Assembly: GCF_900100275.1 (NCBI RefSeq)
Contig: NZ_FNET01000003.1
Location: forward strand, 372,001 to 436,000
DNA from: Lentzea albidocapillata subsp. violacea
GTDB lineage: Bacteria; Actinomycetota; Actinomycetes; Mycobacteriales; Pseudonocardiaceae
Length of the DNA: 64,000 nucleotides
Direction of reading: 5' to 3'
Shown here one piece after another: positions 1 through 7,674 of the stretch. The notes beneath the pieces were generated by a model. The model did no database searches. It was given only the letters and a program-made list of their open reading frames with translations, and was not told the DNA's origin. The translations under genes and the position numbers were made by a program. The stretch's first letter is position 1, and every line of letters begins with the position of its first letter.

Positions 1-94
1 GCCCGAGAATTCGCCGCGCGGCCAGGGCCATGCCCATGACCAGCAGCAGGAACGTGATCGGGAAGCCGATCGTGTAGACGAGGAAATCCCCCAT
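1..94 (-). CDS. N-terminus of a small membrane protein (partial, runs off the window)
   Basis: Reading leftward from an ATG at 94, 31 codons are open to the window edge. They begin MGDFLVYTIGF and contain one strongly hydrophobic helix followed by an arginine pair, so this looks like the first transmembrane segment of an inner-membrane protein. No family can be assigned from so short a piece and no clear ribosome binding site is visible. It is divergent from the glycoside hydrolase that starts at 203. Confidence 0.4.
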   Translation of the reverse strand, partial: MGDFLVYTIGFPITFLLLVMGMALAARRILG

Positions 95-202
95 GATCGG
101 CAGCCTATGCGTGCCACTTGACTCAGGCTGGGAGGTCGCGAAAGATCGGATGAATCGCCGCCAGCGTTGATCTGACCGCACAGTGAAGTGAGGTGCTCGG
201 CA

Positions 203-2470
203 GTGGTCGAAATCAACCGGCGCACGGTACTCGGAGGCGCTCTAGCTGGGGTAGCGGGTGGTGCGCTGCTCTCAGGGAGTGCGTCCGCCGGTGACGGGTT
301 CAGCTGGAAGGACTTCATCGGGTCATCCGATCTGATCTGGAAGAAAATGCCCGCGACCTGGTTCGAGGGCCCGTTCCTCGGCAACGGCTACCTCGGCTCC
401 GGCATCTACGCCGAGCCGGGCGCCAACGCCGTCCGGTTCAACGTCCAGCACTCCCAGGTGCAGGACCACCGGCCGGAGTTCGGGGCGCTGTTCGGCCTCG
501 CGCGGCTGCCCATCGGCTACTTCACGCTCGAACCCGTCGGCGCGATCACCGGCGTCGACCTGCGGCTAGACCTGTGGAACGCCGAGCTGACCGGCACGAT
601 CACCACGGCCGCCGGCAGCCTCCGGGTGCGGGCGTTCATCCACACCCGCCGCGACCTCTACGCGATCGACGTCCAGGCCAGCGAGGGCGAGCGGGCGTTC
701 CGGTGGGTCTTCCACCCGCTGAAGGCGATCAGCCCGCGCACCGACCCGAAGTGGAAACGCCCGCCGCCGGCCGGGTTCACCGACAACCCGCCCGTGCAGC
801 GGACCAGCGCCGGCGACGTGCAACTCGCCGTGCAGCCGCTCAACTCCGGCGGCGAGCACGTGACGGCGTGGCGTGAGGTCACCCGTGGCACGCGGCGCAC
901 GCTGTTCACGAGCGTCGCGTGGTCACATCCGGCGAAAACGGCTGTGCGCAAGGCGATCACCAACGTCCGCTGCGGCTCGATCGACGCGCTTGCCGTGGAC
1001 CACCGGTTGTGGTGGCACGACTTCTACCGCAGGAGCTTCCTGTCCATTCCGGACAAACGGCTGGAGGCGTTCTACTGGATCCAGCTCTACAAGTTCGCTT
1101 CGGCAGCAAGGAAAGAGGCACCCGCGATCGCGACCTGCGGGCCGTGGCTCGAGAACACACCGTGGCCGAACACGTGGTGGAACCTCAACGTGCAGCTGGA
1201 GTACTGGCTGATCCACGGCTCCAACCACGTCGACTTCGACGCCGTCACCTACTCCGTCGACAGGTACCGCGACGCCCTGGTCGAGCAGGTGCCCGCCGAG
1301 TACCGGCACGACTCGGCGGGCATGCCGCGCACCACCGACACCGTGCTGAACAACGGCGCGGGCATCGGCGACTCCGGTTACGGCGTGGGCGTTCCCGGCA
1401 GGGACGTGCCGACGCCCGAGGTCGGCAACCTGACCTGGACGCTGCACAACGTCTGGCTCACCTACCGGCACACGATGGACGACCGTGTCCTGCGGGGCGT
1501 GCTGTTCCCGTTGCTGCGCAGGGCCGTCAACTACTACTTCCACTTCCTGACCAGGGGACCGGACGGGAAGTGGCACCTGCCGTTCACGTTCTCGCCCGAG
1601 TACGGCGTGAACGCGCCCGACTGCACCTACGACCTCGCGTTGCTCCGGTGGGGCTGCCGGACGTTGCTGGAGGCCGCGAAGTCGTTGCGCGTCAACGATC
1701 CGCTGATCCCGAAGTGGCAGGACACACTCGCGCACCTGACGCCGTACCCGGTGGACGCCAACGGGTACATGATCGGCGCCGGGGTGCCGTTCGCGAAGTC
1801 GCACCGGCACTACTCGCACCTGTTGCAGATCTATCCGCTCTACGAGGTCACGTGGGAGGACGCCGCCAGTCGTCAGCTCATCGAGACCTCGCTGAACCAC
1901 TGGGTCAGCTTCGAAGGCGCGTTGCAGGGCTACACGTTCACGGGTGCGGCGTCGATCAGCGCGCAGATGCTGCGCGGCGACAGGGCCGACTTCTACCTCG
2001 GCGAGCTGATGCGCCGGTACATCAAGCCGAACACGATGTACCAGGAGTCCGGGCCGGTCATCGAAACGCCGTTGAGCGCCGTGCAGTCGATGTACGACAT
2101 GCTCTGCCAGAGCTGGGGTGGCGTGATCCGGGTGTTCCCGGCGGTGCCGTGGCCGGATATTTCGCTCGGCGACTTCCGGACGCAGGGCGCGTTCCTGCTG
2201 TCGGCCTCGCGGGAGAACGGTGTCACGCGGTGGATCAAGCTGCGCAGTGAGGCCGGTGCGCCTTGCGTTGTGCGCACGGACATCAAGGATCCGGTCGTGA
2301 GGGACCGCGCCGGGCGTGCGAAGCGGTTCTCGTTGCTGCCCAACGGGGATCTGCGTATCGACCTGCGGCGCGGTGAGGAGGCGGTGATTCACCGAGCCGG
2401 TGATGAGCCTGATCTGGGGGTGGGTCCCGTGAGCGGTGCGCCGGCACCGTCCTGGGGTCTGCCGGGTTAG
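203..2470 (+). CDS. Secreted GH95-like glycoside hydrolase (alpha-L-fucosidase/galactosidase family)
   Basis: The protein of about 755 residues starts with a Tat signal (NRRTVLGGALAG, then an AxA-type cleavage region), so it is probably exported folded. Family signatures of GH95 follow: a paired-asparagine motif in WWNLNVQLEYW, a candidate catalytic glutamate in TFSPEYG, and the HRHYSHL motif near residue 534; the mature length fits the family. It should act outside the cell on terminal alpha-L-fucose, alpha-L-galactose or a related sugar; the exact sugar cannot be read from sequence. I prefer the GTG at 203 because AGTGAGG lies nine bases upstream; an in-frame GTG at 188 is the alternative. 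The C-terminal 150 residues look like a beta-sandwich. The gene is monocistronic and closed by a strong hairpin. Confidence 0.8.
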   Translation: MVEINRRTVLGGALAGVAGGALLSGSASAGDGFSWKDFIGSSDLIWKKMPATWFEGPFLGNGYLGSGIYAEPGANAVRFNVQHSQVQDHRPEFGALFGLARLPIGYFTLEPVGAITGVDLRLDLWNAELTGTITTAAGSLRVRAFIHTRRDLYAIDVQASEGERAFRWVFHPLKAISPRTDPKWKRPPPAGFTDNPPVQRTSAGDVQLAVQPLNSGGEHVTAWREVTRGTRRTLFTSVAWSHPAKTAVRKAITNVRCGSIDALAVDHRLWWHDFYRRSFLSIPDKRLEAFYWIQLYKFASAARKEAPAIATCGPWLENTPWPNTWWNLNVQLEYWLIHGSNHVDFDAVTYSVDRYRDALVEQVPAEYRHDSAGMPRTTDTVLNNGAGIGDSGYGVGVPGRDVPTPEVGNLTWTLHNVWLTYRHTMDDRVLRGVLFPLLRRAVNYYFHFLTRGPDGKWHLPFTFSPEYGVNAPDCTYDLALLRWGCRTLLEAAKSLRVNDPLIPKWQDTLAHLTPYPVDANGYMIGAGVPFAKSHRHYSHLLQIYPLYEVTWEDAASRQLIETSLNHWVSFEGALQGYTFTGAASISAQMLRGDRADFYLGELMRRYIKPNTMYQESGPVIETPLSAVQSMYDMLCQSWGGVIRVFPAVPWPDISLGDFRTQGAFLLSASRENGVTRWIKLRSEAGAPCVVRTDIKDPVVRDRAGRAKRFSLLPNGDLRIDLRRGEEAVIHRAGDEPDLGVGPVSGAPAPSWGLPG

Positions 2471-2473
2471 GAA

Positions 2474-2522
2474 CACGGCCGGTGCCCCGCCGCGACGGCG
2501 GTGCGGCGGGACACCGGCCGTG
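2474..2522. terminator. Long hairpin terminator after the GH95-like gene
   Basis: Two 20-base arms (2474-2493 and 2503-2522) are complementary with a single mismatch and enclose a nine-base loop. It starts four bases after the stop codon. There is no U-tract, as is usual for high-GC actinobacterial terminators. Confidence 0.65.
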
Positions 2523-2526
2523 CGGT

Positions 2527-2693
2527 CTAGTGGTGTGGCCCGGAACGTCGCCGGGGGAATTCGCGGTCAGACGGGTGCATCGTGGTGTCGCCCCCACGTC
2601 CTCGTACTGGATGTACGGGGGCGTGGGGGCGGCGCCGCGAGGCGCCCTGCTGGGCGTGGATTACCTCGCCGACGTTCCGGGTCGCGCCACTAG
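2527..2693. repeat. Dispersed palindromic element, copy 1
   Basis: About 165 bases form one imperfect palindrome: the outer arms read ctagtggtgtggcccggaac and its near-complement ending at 2693, and the innermost stem is CGTAC (2603-2607) with GTACG (2613-2617). A second copy lies at 24083-24240. Between the copies the innermost stem changes to CATAC/GTATG, a compensatory pair change, which argues that the folded form matters. It sits between convergent genes and its right edge overlaps the stop codon of the subtilisin-inhibitor gene. It has no protein-coding signs. It could be a bidirectional terminator, a REP/BIME-like element or a non-autonomous mobile palindrome. Confidence 0.7.
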
Positions 2694-3085
2694 AAGTCGA
2701 AGACCTTGCCGGTGTACGCGCGCAGCACGCACGGGTTCGAGAACACCTGCTGGAAATCGATCTTCTTGGAGCGCCACTTGCCGCGCAACGTGGCCTTGGT
2801 CGGGTTCAGCTCCATCGTGCACATCGCGCCGGTCTCTTCCAGTCTGCGGAAGTCACCTTCGACGGGCATGAGCTGGTCGCACGCCTGTTCGGCGTTCTTG
2901 TGCAGTCCGCCTGCGGGTTCGCAGTTCAGCTGCGTGGTGCTGGGTGTGCCCATCTCCGGCCGCACCGACAGCACCAGGCCGGATGCGGGAAGGAGAGGCG
3001 CTGTCAGGGGTGCCGCCTGGGCCGTCGCGGGGACGAGCGGTGCGGCGAGCGCGAGACAGGCAAACAGAAGTCGGGTCCTTGCCAT
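2690..3085 (-). CDS. Secreted subtilisin inhibitor-like protein (SSI family)
   Basis: The 131-residue product has a Sec signal peptide (MARTRLLFACLALAAPLVPA, cleaved after about residue 24) and a mature SSI domain. Matching family features are a conserved cysteine in the EQACDQL stretch, the reactive-site cysteine in MCTMELNP, and a C-terminal NPCVLRAYTGKVF block. The reactive-site P1 residue would be the Met after Cys-Thr, as in Streptomyces SSI itself and unlike the Lys seen in many relatives, which favours subtilisin-like targets. The ATG at 3085 is chosen because it opens the signal peptide; longer readings add no conserved sequence. It lies 87 bases downstream of an SGNH esterase on the same strand and may share its transcript. 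Confidence 0.88.
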   Translation of the reverse strand: MARTRLLFACLALAAPLVPATAQAAPLTAPLLPASGLVLSVRPEMGTPSTTQLNCEPAGGLHKNAEQACDQLMPVEGDFRRLEETGAMCTMELNPTKATLRGKWRSKKIDFQQVFSNPCVLRAYTGKVFDF

Positions 3086-3172
3086 GCCAACACTCTGGCG
3101 CGGCAAGGACCCGGAATTCCATTCAACCGAGCGGTAACACCAGATCGTGTAAACCGCCGAAAGTGCGTGCAA

Positions 3173-4042
3173 CTAGACGCCGGTCAGTTCCGTCCCGGCG
3201 AGAGCGGCGGCTACCTGCTTACCCACCGCTGCCATGCCCTTGGCATTCGGGTGAACCGGAAACGCGAGGCTCGTCGGGATGATGCCCTCGACCCACTTGT
3301 CCCACGGCGCCGCACACGTATCGCGACCGGAGCTGATGTCGTACGGGTTCACGAACGTGGCGCCTGCGGCTTTCGCCTGGGCGCCGAGCATTCCGTTGAG
3401 CTGCTTCTGCACGTTGTCGAGGTACGGCACGTCGCCCTTCGAGATCGGCACGATCGGCCAGCACCCGCCGGACGACGGCAGGATGCGCAGGTAGCCGACG
3501 ACGACGATCTTGGCCTTGGGCGAGCGTTGCTTGATGCCGGCGAGCACGGCGGCCACCTTGGCGGCGGTGGCGTTGACGCGCTGGGTGAGCGTGTCGCCGT
3601 AGTTCGCCTTGCAGGGAGCGCCGTGCGGGTCGAGCACGCTCTGGCCGGCGCAGGTCAGGATGATGTCGGAGAAGCCGATGTCGTTGCCGCCGATGGAGAC
3701 GGTGACGAGGTCCGTGTCGGGCTTGAGGGCGGAGAACTGCGGTACGGACTGGCCGGGGATGCCGCTCTGGACACCCGCCATGTCCTTGGTCTGCGCGCCA
3801 CCGCAGGAGATGTCGGTGAAGTTGGCGATGCCGAGCCTCTTCGCGAGGACGGACGGGTAGTTCTGGGTGGACTTGAAACAGCTCAGCGGGTCGAGCCGCT
3901 GCAGGGGGATGAACGGTCCCGACACGAACGAATCTCCGAGCGAGACGTAGTTCCGGTACTGCGGGGCGGCGCTGGCGTGCGGTGCCAGCATTGCCGCTAT
4001 CAGGGCCGTGAGCAGGGAAACGACAGTCACTCGGCGCGTCAT
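3173..4042 (-). CDS. Secreted SGNH/GDSL-family esterase or lipase
   Basis: The 289-residue protein has a signal peptide (about residues 1-26, ending ASA) and the four SGNH blocks: GDSF with nucleophile Ser38, the conserved Gly region around CGGAQT, GGND near residue 115, and FPVHPN carrying the catalytic His near the C-terminus. Cysteine pairs suggest disulfides, as in the Streptomyces rimosus and S. scabies enzymes. It should hydrolyse ester bonds of lipids outside the cell. The start at 4042 has GAGG five bases upstream and begins the signal peptide; the reading frame stays open far upstream only because of GC bias. It is divergent from the MHS transporter and upstream of the inhibitor gene. 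Confidence 0.9.
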   Translation of the reverse strand: MTRRVTVVSLLTALIAAMLAPHASAAPQYRNYVSLGDSFVSGPFIPLQRLDPLSCFKSTQNYPSVLAKRLGIANFTDISCGGAQTKDMAGVQSGIPGQSVPQFSALKPDTDLVTVSIGGNDIGFSDIILTCAGQSVLDPHGAPCKANYGDTLTQRVNATAAKVAAVLAGIKQRSPKAKIVVVGYLRILPSSGGCWPIVPISKGDVPYLDNVQKQLNGMLGAQAKAAGATFVNPYDISSGRDTCAAPWDKWVEGIIPTSLAFPVHPNAKGMAAVGKQVAAALAGTELTGV

Positions 4043-4129
4043 TGCTACCTCGTTACTGAAGAGTAGGAACGTAGGACGAAGGGTGACCGGGCCATTGCGC
4101 AGTGTCAATCCCTCGACCAGGCTGGAACG

Positions 4130-5404
4130 ATGACGGGGGTACGCAAAGTAGCGGCCGCATCCGCGGTCGGTAACACGATCGAGCTGTACGACTTCCTGCT
4201 CTACGGGACGGCGTCGGCGCTCGTGTTCGACAAGATCTTCTTCCCGCAGTTCGACTCGCGCGTCGGCGTGCTGCTCGCGTTCGCCACGTTCGGCGCGGGC
4301 TTCTTCGCCCGGCCGCTGGGCGGTGCGGTGATCGGTCACCTCGGCGACCGGATCGGGCGCCGCTCGATGCTCGTGGTGACCCTGTCCGCGACCGGTCTGT
4401 CGACGGCGTTGATCGGCCTGCTGCCGACGTACGCCCAGGTAGGCATCCTCGCGCCGGTGCTGCTGGTGCTGTTGCGGATCGTGCAGGGCTTCTTCATGGG
4501 CGGCGAGCAGGGCGGCGCGTCGCTGATGGCCGTCGAGCACGCGCCGCCGGGGCGCTGGGGCTGGTACGGCAGCTGGGTGTTCATCGGGTCGCCGGTCGGG
4601 CTCGTGCTGGCGAACCTCGCGATGTACGTGTCGTCGCGCGCTTCCGGGCCGGACTTTCTCAGCTGGGGGTGGCGGCTGCCGTTCCTGTTCTCCATCGTGC
4701 TGGTCGGGATCGGGCTCTACATCCGGCTGCGCGTGTCCGAGTCGCCGCGGTTCGTGGCGGCCGAGAAGTCGCGGCTGCCGATCGCTGAGGTGCTGCGTGA
4801 CCGGTGGCGGGTGGTGCTGCTGGGGGCCGGTGTGAACCTTGGGTTCACGATCTTCATCTACGTGCTGAGCGTGTTCATGATCGGGTATGGGCGTACGGCT
4901 TTGAAGATCTCCGCGGACGATCTGCTGATCGCTACGGTGGTGGGGTCTTTGGCTCAGGTTGTCGCGGTGCCTGCGTTTGCGTTGCTGTCTGACCGGGTTG
5001 GGCGGTTGCCGGTGATGTTCGGTGGGGCGATCTTTCAGGCTGCGTTCGCGTTTCCGCTGTTCTGGTTGACGGGTTCTGGGTGGTTCACGTTTGCGATGGT
5101 GCTTGGGTTTGTTGGCTCGGCGGCGTTGTTCGGGCCTTCCGCCGCTTACTTTGCTGAGCTGTTTCGGACTCGGGTTCGGTATAGCGGGGTGGCGTTGAGT
5201 TTTCAGCTTGGGGCGGTGTTGGGGGGTGGGCTGGCGCCTTTGGTTGCGCAGTCGTTGTTGGGGGTTGGGGTTTGGGCCATCGCCCTTTACCTGATCGCGG
5301 CTGCCTTGCTGTCCGGGGTGTGCCTGCTGGTGATCGGGTCGGCGCATGAGGCTGAGCCGGTGGGTGGGGAGGCTGGACCGCCGTTGTCTCCGGTGCGGTT
5401 TTAG
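4130..5404 (+). CDS. MFS transporter, metabolite:H+ symporter (MHS) family
   Basis: The 424-residue protein has about twelve transmembrane helices. The opening block AVGNTIELYDFLLYG, the loop motif GHLGDRIGRRS between helices 2 and 3, and GFFMGGEQGG are hallmarks of the MHS group (ShiA, ProP and relatives), which import organic acids, betaines or shikimate with protons; the substrate here is unknown. From about 4830 to the stop the coding strand turns strongly G- and T-rich, quite unlike the first half of the gene, and this continues across the next gene on the other strand. A 142-base palindrome follows the gene. Confidence 0.88.
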   Translation: MTGVRKVAAASAVGNTIELYDFLLYGTASALVFDKIFFPQFDSRVGVLLAFATFGAGFFARPLGGAVIGHLGDRIGRRSMLVVTLSATGLSTALIGLLPTYAQVGILAPVLLVLLRIVQGFFMGGEQGGASLMAVEHAPPGRWGWYGSWVFIGSPVGLVLANLAMYVSSRASGPDFLSWGWRLPFLFSIVLVGIGLYIRLRVSESPRFVAAEKSRLPIAEVLRDRWRVVLLGAGVNLGFTIFIYVLSVFMIGYGRTALKISADDLLIATVVGSLAQVVAVPAFALLSDRVGRLPVMFGGAIFQAAFAFPLFWLTGSGWFTFAMVLGFVGSAALFGPSAAYFAELFRTRVRYSGVALSFQLGAVLGGGLAPLVAQSLLGVGVWAIALYLIAAALLSGVCLLVIGSAHEAEPVGGEAGPPLSPVRF

Positions 5405-5789
5405 GGCGGACTCCGGCTTGGGTTGCGGGGCGCACCGGTTGGGATGCGTTCCCCTGTTGCATTGGCGGGTCGCCTTGCGTGCTTCCCCTGGTGGCGCTGC
5501 CCCCAGACCCCCGGCAATCTGATCAGGGGGTCCACGCCGTGCGTAGGTAGATGGCACGCCTGTTGCTGTGGGCGGCTGCCTGTTGGTTAGAGGGTTGCGT
5601 TGGCGGTGGGGTCCCATCACGAGCCGAGCCAAGAGCGGGCCACATGAGAGAAGGGGTGTCAAGCGGACGAAAAGCGTGTCCGCTTGACACCCCTTCTCTC
5701 ATGCAGCAAGAGCTGTGGCGCGACTCGTGATGGGACCCCACCGCCTGGCCCGCTTGGTAAGGACGGCTCGCCTTCGGCTTCGCGTTCGA
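5405..5789. other. Gene-free stretch between convergent genes, holding a large palindrome
   Basis: These 385 bases lie between the stop codons of the transporter and the oxidoreductase. The left part (5405-5602) carries no credible reading frame and is G/T-rich on the plus strand with runs of C near 5500. The right part is filled by the palindrome annotated separately. I see no promoter or RNA gene. Confidence 0.6.
5603..5744. repeat. 142-base perfect-armed palindrome (long hairpin)
   Basis: The outer arms 5603-5623 and 5724-5744 are perfect 21-base inverted copies. The inner arms 5643-5668 and 5678-5703 are perfect 26-base inverted copies around a nine-base loop at 5669-5677. The stretches between inner and outer arms (5624-5642, 5704-5723) pair only partly and form an internal loop. 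It has no sequence in common with the other repeat family of this window. Its place between two converging stop codons fits a bidirectional terminator, but the stem is far longer than needed. Confidence 0.85.
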
Positions 5790-6797
5790 TCAGAGGTGGA
5801 CTGCGTCGCCTGTTGTTGCCGACTGCTTTGCTGCCTCGATTACCTCTAGGCCTGCTACTGCGTCTTGGGGTGATACTGGGGGGTTGCCTGCTGCTACGTT
5901 GGCGTAGAAGTCTTGGTATGCGCCTGGTTCTGTGCGGTGGGGCTTGCCGTTCAGGGTGCCCCAGGCTTCTTCTGGGTCTTCGCCCCAGCCTGGGGTGGCT
6001 GGGGTTTCGCCTGCCTTCAGGCGGTCTTCCTGGGGGTCCATGCCGTACTTCACGTAGGCGGCGTCGTGGCCCAGTACGCGGAAGCGTGGGCCCTGGTCTG
6101 CTGCCAGGGCGCTCATCCATAGGTGGGAGCGGACGCCGTGTTCGTGTGTCAGGGAGAGGAAGACGTCGTCGTCTGCCTTTGCGCCTGGGCGGACGGTGGC
6201 GATTTCGGCGTGGACTGTGGTTGGGCGGCCGAACAGGGCCACTGACTGGTCTACCAGGTGCGTGCCCAGGTCGAAGAGGATGCTGCCCAGGTCTGCCGGG
6301 TCGCCTGATTCCTTCCAGGAGGACTTGATTTCTGGGCGGTAGCGTTCGAAGCGGGACTCGAACTTGTGGACTGTGCCCAGGGTGTTTTCGGTTAGCAGGC
6401 GCTTTACCGTCAGGAAGTCGCCGTCCCAGCGGCGGTTGTGGAACGGGACTAGCATCAGGCCTCTTGAGGAGGCTATTGAGGCCAGGGCTCTTGCTTCCAT
6501 CGCTGAGCCTGCGAAGGGTTTGTCCACCACCACGTTCAGGCCGTGTTCCAGGACCTGGCGGGCGTGGGTTGCGTGGAAGCGGTTTGGGGTGGTGATTACC
6601 ACCAGGTCGAAGTTGCCTTTCCAGACTTCGTCCAGAGAGGACAGAAGGCTTGCGTTCGGGTAGCGGGCCGCTACCTCGGCTTGGCGCCTCGGGTTCGACG
6701 TTACGACGGCGGAGAGGTCCAGGCCTTCCGTTGCCTCGATGAACGGGGCGTGGAAGGCCGCCCCACCTAGTCCGTAGCCGACCAGAGCTGTGCGCAT
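5790..6797 (-). CDS. Gfo/Idh/MocA family NAD(P)-dependent oxidoreductase
   Basis: The 335-residue protein begins with a Rossmann dinucleotide-binding motif (LVGYGLGGAAFHAP) and contains VVDKPFA near residue 95, the EKP-type motif with the catalytic lysine, followed by the C-terminal alpha/beta substrate domain with FDLGTHLVDQ. Such enzymes oxidise or reduce sugars, inositols or related polyols; the substrate is not evident. The gene ends toward the transporter gene. Its third codon positions are unusually rich in A and C on the coding strand, the mirror image of the G/T bias in the neighbouring plus-strand gene. Confidence 0.88.
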   Translation of the reverse strand: MRTALVGYGLGGAAFHAPFIEATEGLDLSAVVTSNPRRQAEVAARYPNASLLSSLDEVWKGNFDLVVITTPNRFHATHARQVLEHGLNVVVDKPFAGSAMEARALASIASSRGLMLVPFHNRRWDGDFLTVKRLLTENTLGTVHKFESRFERYRPEIKSSWKESGDPADLGSILFDLGTHLVDQSVALFGRPTTVHAEIATVRPGAKADDDVFLSLTHEHGVRSHLWMSALAADQGPRFRVLGHDAAYVKYGMDPQEDRLKAGETPATPGWGEDPEEAWGTLNGKPHRTEPGAYQDFYANVAAGNPPVSPQDAVAGLEVIEAAKQSATTGDAVHL

Positions 6798-6896
6798 GCG
6801 GTCAGCCTAAGCGGTCTCACCTGGTGGACGGGGTGTTGGAGGGACGCTCCGGGCCCCTGCGTTCGTGACCATGACCACGCCGCTCCAGGTTGAGTC

Positions 6897-7595
6897 CTAT
6901 TTGGACCACCGTGCGGCGAGTGCCTGTGCGGTCAGGTACTCGTTGAGACGTGCGGAGGCGGCCAGCATCGCCAAGCCTCGTGCGGTCAGGCGGCGGCGCC
7001 AGTCGGCGAGGGCGGTGCCGAGGGTGTCGGTGCCGCCTGCCGTGCGGATCTGTTCTACCACCAAAGCGATGCGTGCCAACGGATAGCCGCCGCGTCGGAG
7101 CAGGTGGGCGAGTTCGGCGTCGCGGACGTCCTCGGCCCGGAACAGGCGGTAGCCGGTCGGTTCGCGGGACGGCGCGAGGATGCCGGCCTGCTCCCACGCG
7201 CGCAGCGTCGCCGGGGTCACGCCCAGGCGCCGGGCCAGTTCGCCGATCGTGCGTGGTTCCAGGACCGGTTCCAAGTCGGTCAGGTCCTGCACCGCGCGGC
7301 TGACCGAGTCGAGGGTCGAGCGGTCGCGCAGCAGTTGTTCGTGGCCCCGGTCGATCGCCGTGAGCACGTCGTCCAGCTGGCCGGCGTGGATCGCGTTCAT
7401 GATCTGGCCGGCGGTGGCGTGCCCGAAGGCCGGGATCAGCGCGAGGAACGTGCGCAGCGCGGTGGCGTGGACCTCGGTGTAGACGCGGTAGCCGGACGGC
7501 GTTCGTTCGGCGGGTGGGAGGAAGCCGGATTCCTCGTAGTTGCGCACCGCCTGGGTCGAAAGGCCGTGCTCGCGGGCGAGGTCGGTTGGTCGCAC
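6897..7595 (-). CDS. MerR-family regulator with two tandem HTH domains
   Basis: The 232-residue protein carries two MerR-type winged helices: RPTDLAREHGLSTQAVRNYE at the N-terminus and a second (RTIGELARRLGVTPATLRAWEQ) from about residue 117, each followed by the YR wing motif (GYRVYTE, GYRLFRAED). The duplicated arrangement resembles the TioE-like group, an assignment from memory. The GTG at 7595 is chosen because it starts exactly at the first HTH; a TAAAGT-like minus-10 lies seven bases upstream, so the mRNA may be leaderless. It is divergent from the esterase-like gene and probably controls it. Confidence 0.82.
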   Translation of the reverse strand: MRPTDLAREHGLSTQAVRNYEESGFLPPAERTPSGYRVYTEVHATALRTFLALIPAFGHATAGQIMNAIHAGQLDDVLTAIDRGHEQLLRDRSTLDSVSRAVQDLTDLEPVLEPRTIGELARRLGVTPATLRAWEQAGILAPSREPTGYRLFRAEDVRDAELAHLLRRGGYPLARIALVVEQIRTAGGTDTLGTALADWRRRLTARGLAMLAASARLNEYLTAQALAARWSK

Positions 7596-7596
7596 G

Positions 7597-7670
7597 GTTG
7601 AGACTTTAGGGGTAAAAGGCGTAGTGGATCGGATCAAAGTCTCAACGGAGCCTTCAATGTTACGGTTGAG
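7597..7670. promoter_or_regulatory. Divergent promoter region with three GTTGAG/CTCAAC boxes
   Basis: A perfect inverted pair GTTGAGACTTT (7597-7607) and AAAGTCTCAAC (7636-7646) is followed by another GTTGAG at 7665-7670, so CTCAAC and GTTGAG also face each other across 18 bases. This spacing resembles MerR-family operators, which sit in over-long promoter spacers. The boxes lie between the MerR gene and the gene it would control. The assignment is inferred from position and symmetry. Confidence 0.5.
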
Positions 7671-7674
7671 CCAC

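Noticed and set aside
3173..5662. An 829-codon minus-strand frame ending in the SGNH esterase.
   Set aside because: The first 540 codons are low-complexity and opposite the transporter gene; the signal peptide and ribosome binding site put the start at 4042.
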